A DNA stretch of 64,000 nucleotides from Rhinopomastus cyanomelas. Taxonomy: Eukaryota > Chordata > Aves > Bucerotiformes > Rhinopomastidae. The translations under genes and the position numbers were made by a program. The notes under the pieces were generated by a model. That model had not been told where the DNA came from. It searched no databases and saw only the letters and a program-made list of their open reading frames with translations. Shown in pieces: positions 63,855 through 64,000 of the stretch; the stretch's first letter is position 1, and each line of letters opens with the position of its first letter. The DNA is taken from NCBI GenBank assembly GCA_013400115.1, contig VXBP01000349.1, forward strand, positions 806,001 through 870,000, written 5' to 3'.

Positions 63855-63979
63855 TTACTGCGTTATGTCCTCATCACAGTCACGCTGCAAGTTCACTGAG
63901 CACAATCCACCTCCGAGTGAACGGGGGGTCTTTATCAGCTCCAAGGCACCTTCCTCCCTAAGACATGGTTGGTGATTTT
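63855..63979 (-). CDS. Last coding exon of an unidentified minus-strand gene
   Basis: A strong acceptor (TTTGTTTTTATCTTGCAG) ends at 63980. In one phase it is followed by 40 codons ending ALELIKTPRSLGG ... NLQRDCDEDITQ and TAA (63857-63855). The two other phases stop after 14 and 5 codons. Acidic end, possible proline-directed phosphosite (KTPRS). I do not recognise the protein. The upstream exons are outside the window. Confidence 0.5.
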
Positions 63980-64000
63980 CTGCAAGATAAAAACAAAGTG

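Noticed and set aside
1..64000. tRNA, rRNA, CRISPR, endogenous virus and bacterial-type mobile elements
   Set aside because: Nothing resembling a tRNA B box with a cloverleaf, rRNA, spaced direct repeats, LTR pairs or viral genes was seen; the mobile DNA recognised is CR1 plus one MIR-like relic.

Overview
The window is avian nuclear DNA. It is studded with CR1 LINE 3' ends on both strands: about 40 fragments, roughly 11 kb of 64 kb by eye. They carry the bird-type octamer tail and are nested in places. The vertebrate genes have introns with canonical splice sites, and no bacterial or organellar signal is seen. CR1 density this far above what is usual for chicken suggests a CR1-rich lineage such as woodpeckers and their relatives; that species guess is inference only.

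Layout. (1) 1-3.5 kb: a head-to-head inverted duplication of an ITPRIPL1-like gene. The right copy (plus strand) is complete: a non-coding first exon, a 221-bp intron and an intact 507-codon exon. The left copy (minus strand) leaves the window after 29 codons. The arms mirror promoter, exon 1, intron and start codon around a spacer of about 660 bp that holds a CR1. (2) 3.5-30.1 kb: intergenic DNA with CR1 copies, several single-copy AT-rich or CpG-bearing blocks that look like regulatory elements, a good CTCF-like site (26.7 kb) and a MIR-like SINE relic (28.4 kb). (3) 30.2-57.4 kb: the metalloprotease-disintegrin gene ADAM33 (orthologue of frog ADAM13) on the minus strand. Twenty-two exons could be placed to the base with consistent phases, plus a 27-bp stub of exon 1 that ends at the only N in the window (57445), inside a GC-rich, CpG-bearing block. 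The protein has prodomain, active-site, disintegrin, cysteine-rich, EGF and transmembrane regions and a long SH3-ligand-rich tail. (4) 57.4-63.5 kb: intergenic DNA with CR1 and an unexplained reading-frame pair with a hydrophobic segment (61.2-61.7 kb). (5) 63.5-64 kb: the last coding exon and 3' UTR of an unidentified minus-strand gene entering from the right.

No operon-like or functional link between the genes is implied. ITPRIPL1-like proteins are single-pass membrane proteins with a Mab-21-type domain. ADAM33 is a membrane sheddase. The most notable items are the mirrored ITPRIPL1-like pair with diverged promoters, the recovered splice structure of ADAM33 including the probable cause of its missing signal peptide, a possible alternative signal-peptide exon flanked by MEF2-type sites in ADAM33 intron 2, and the unidentified right-edge gene.
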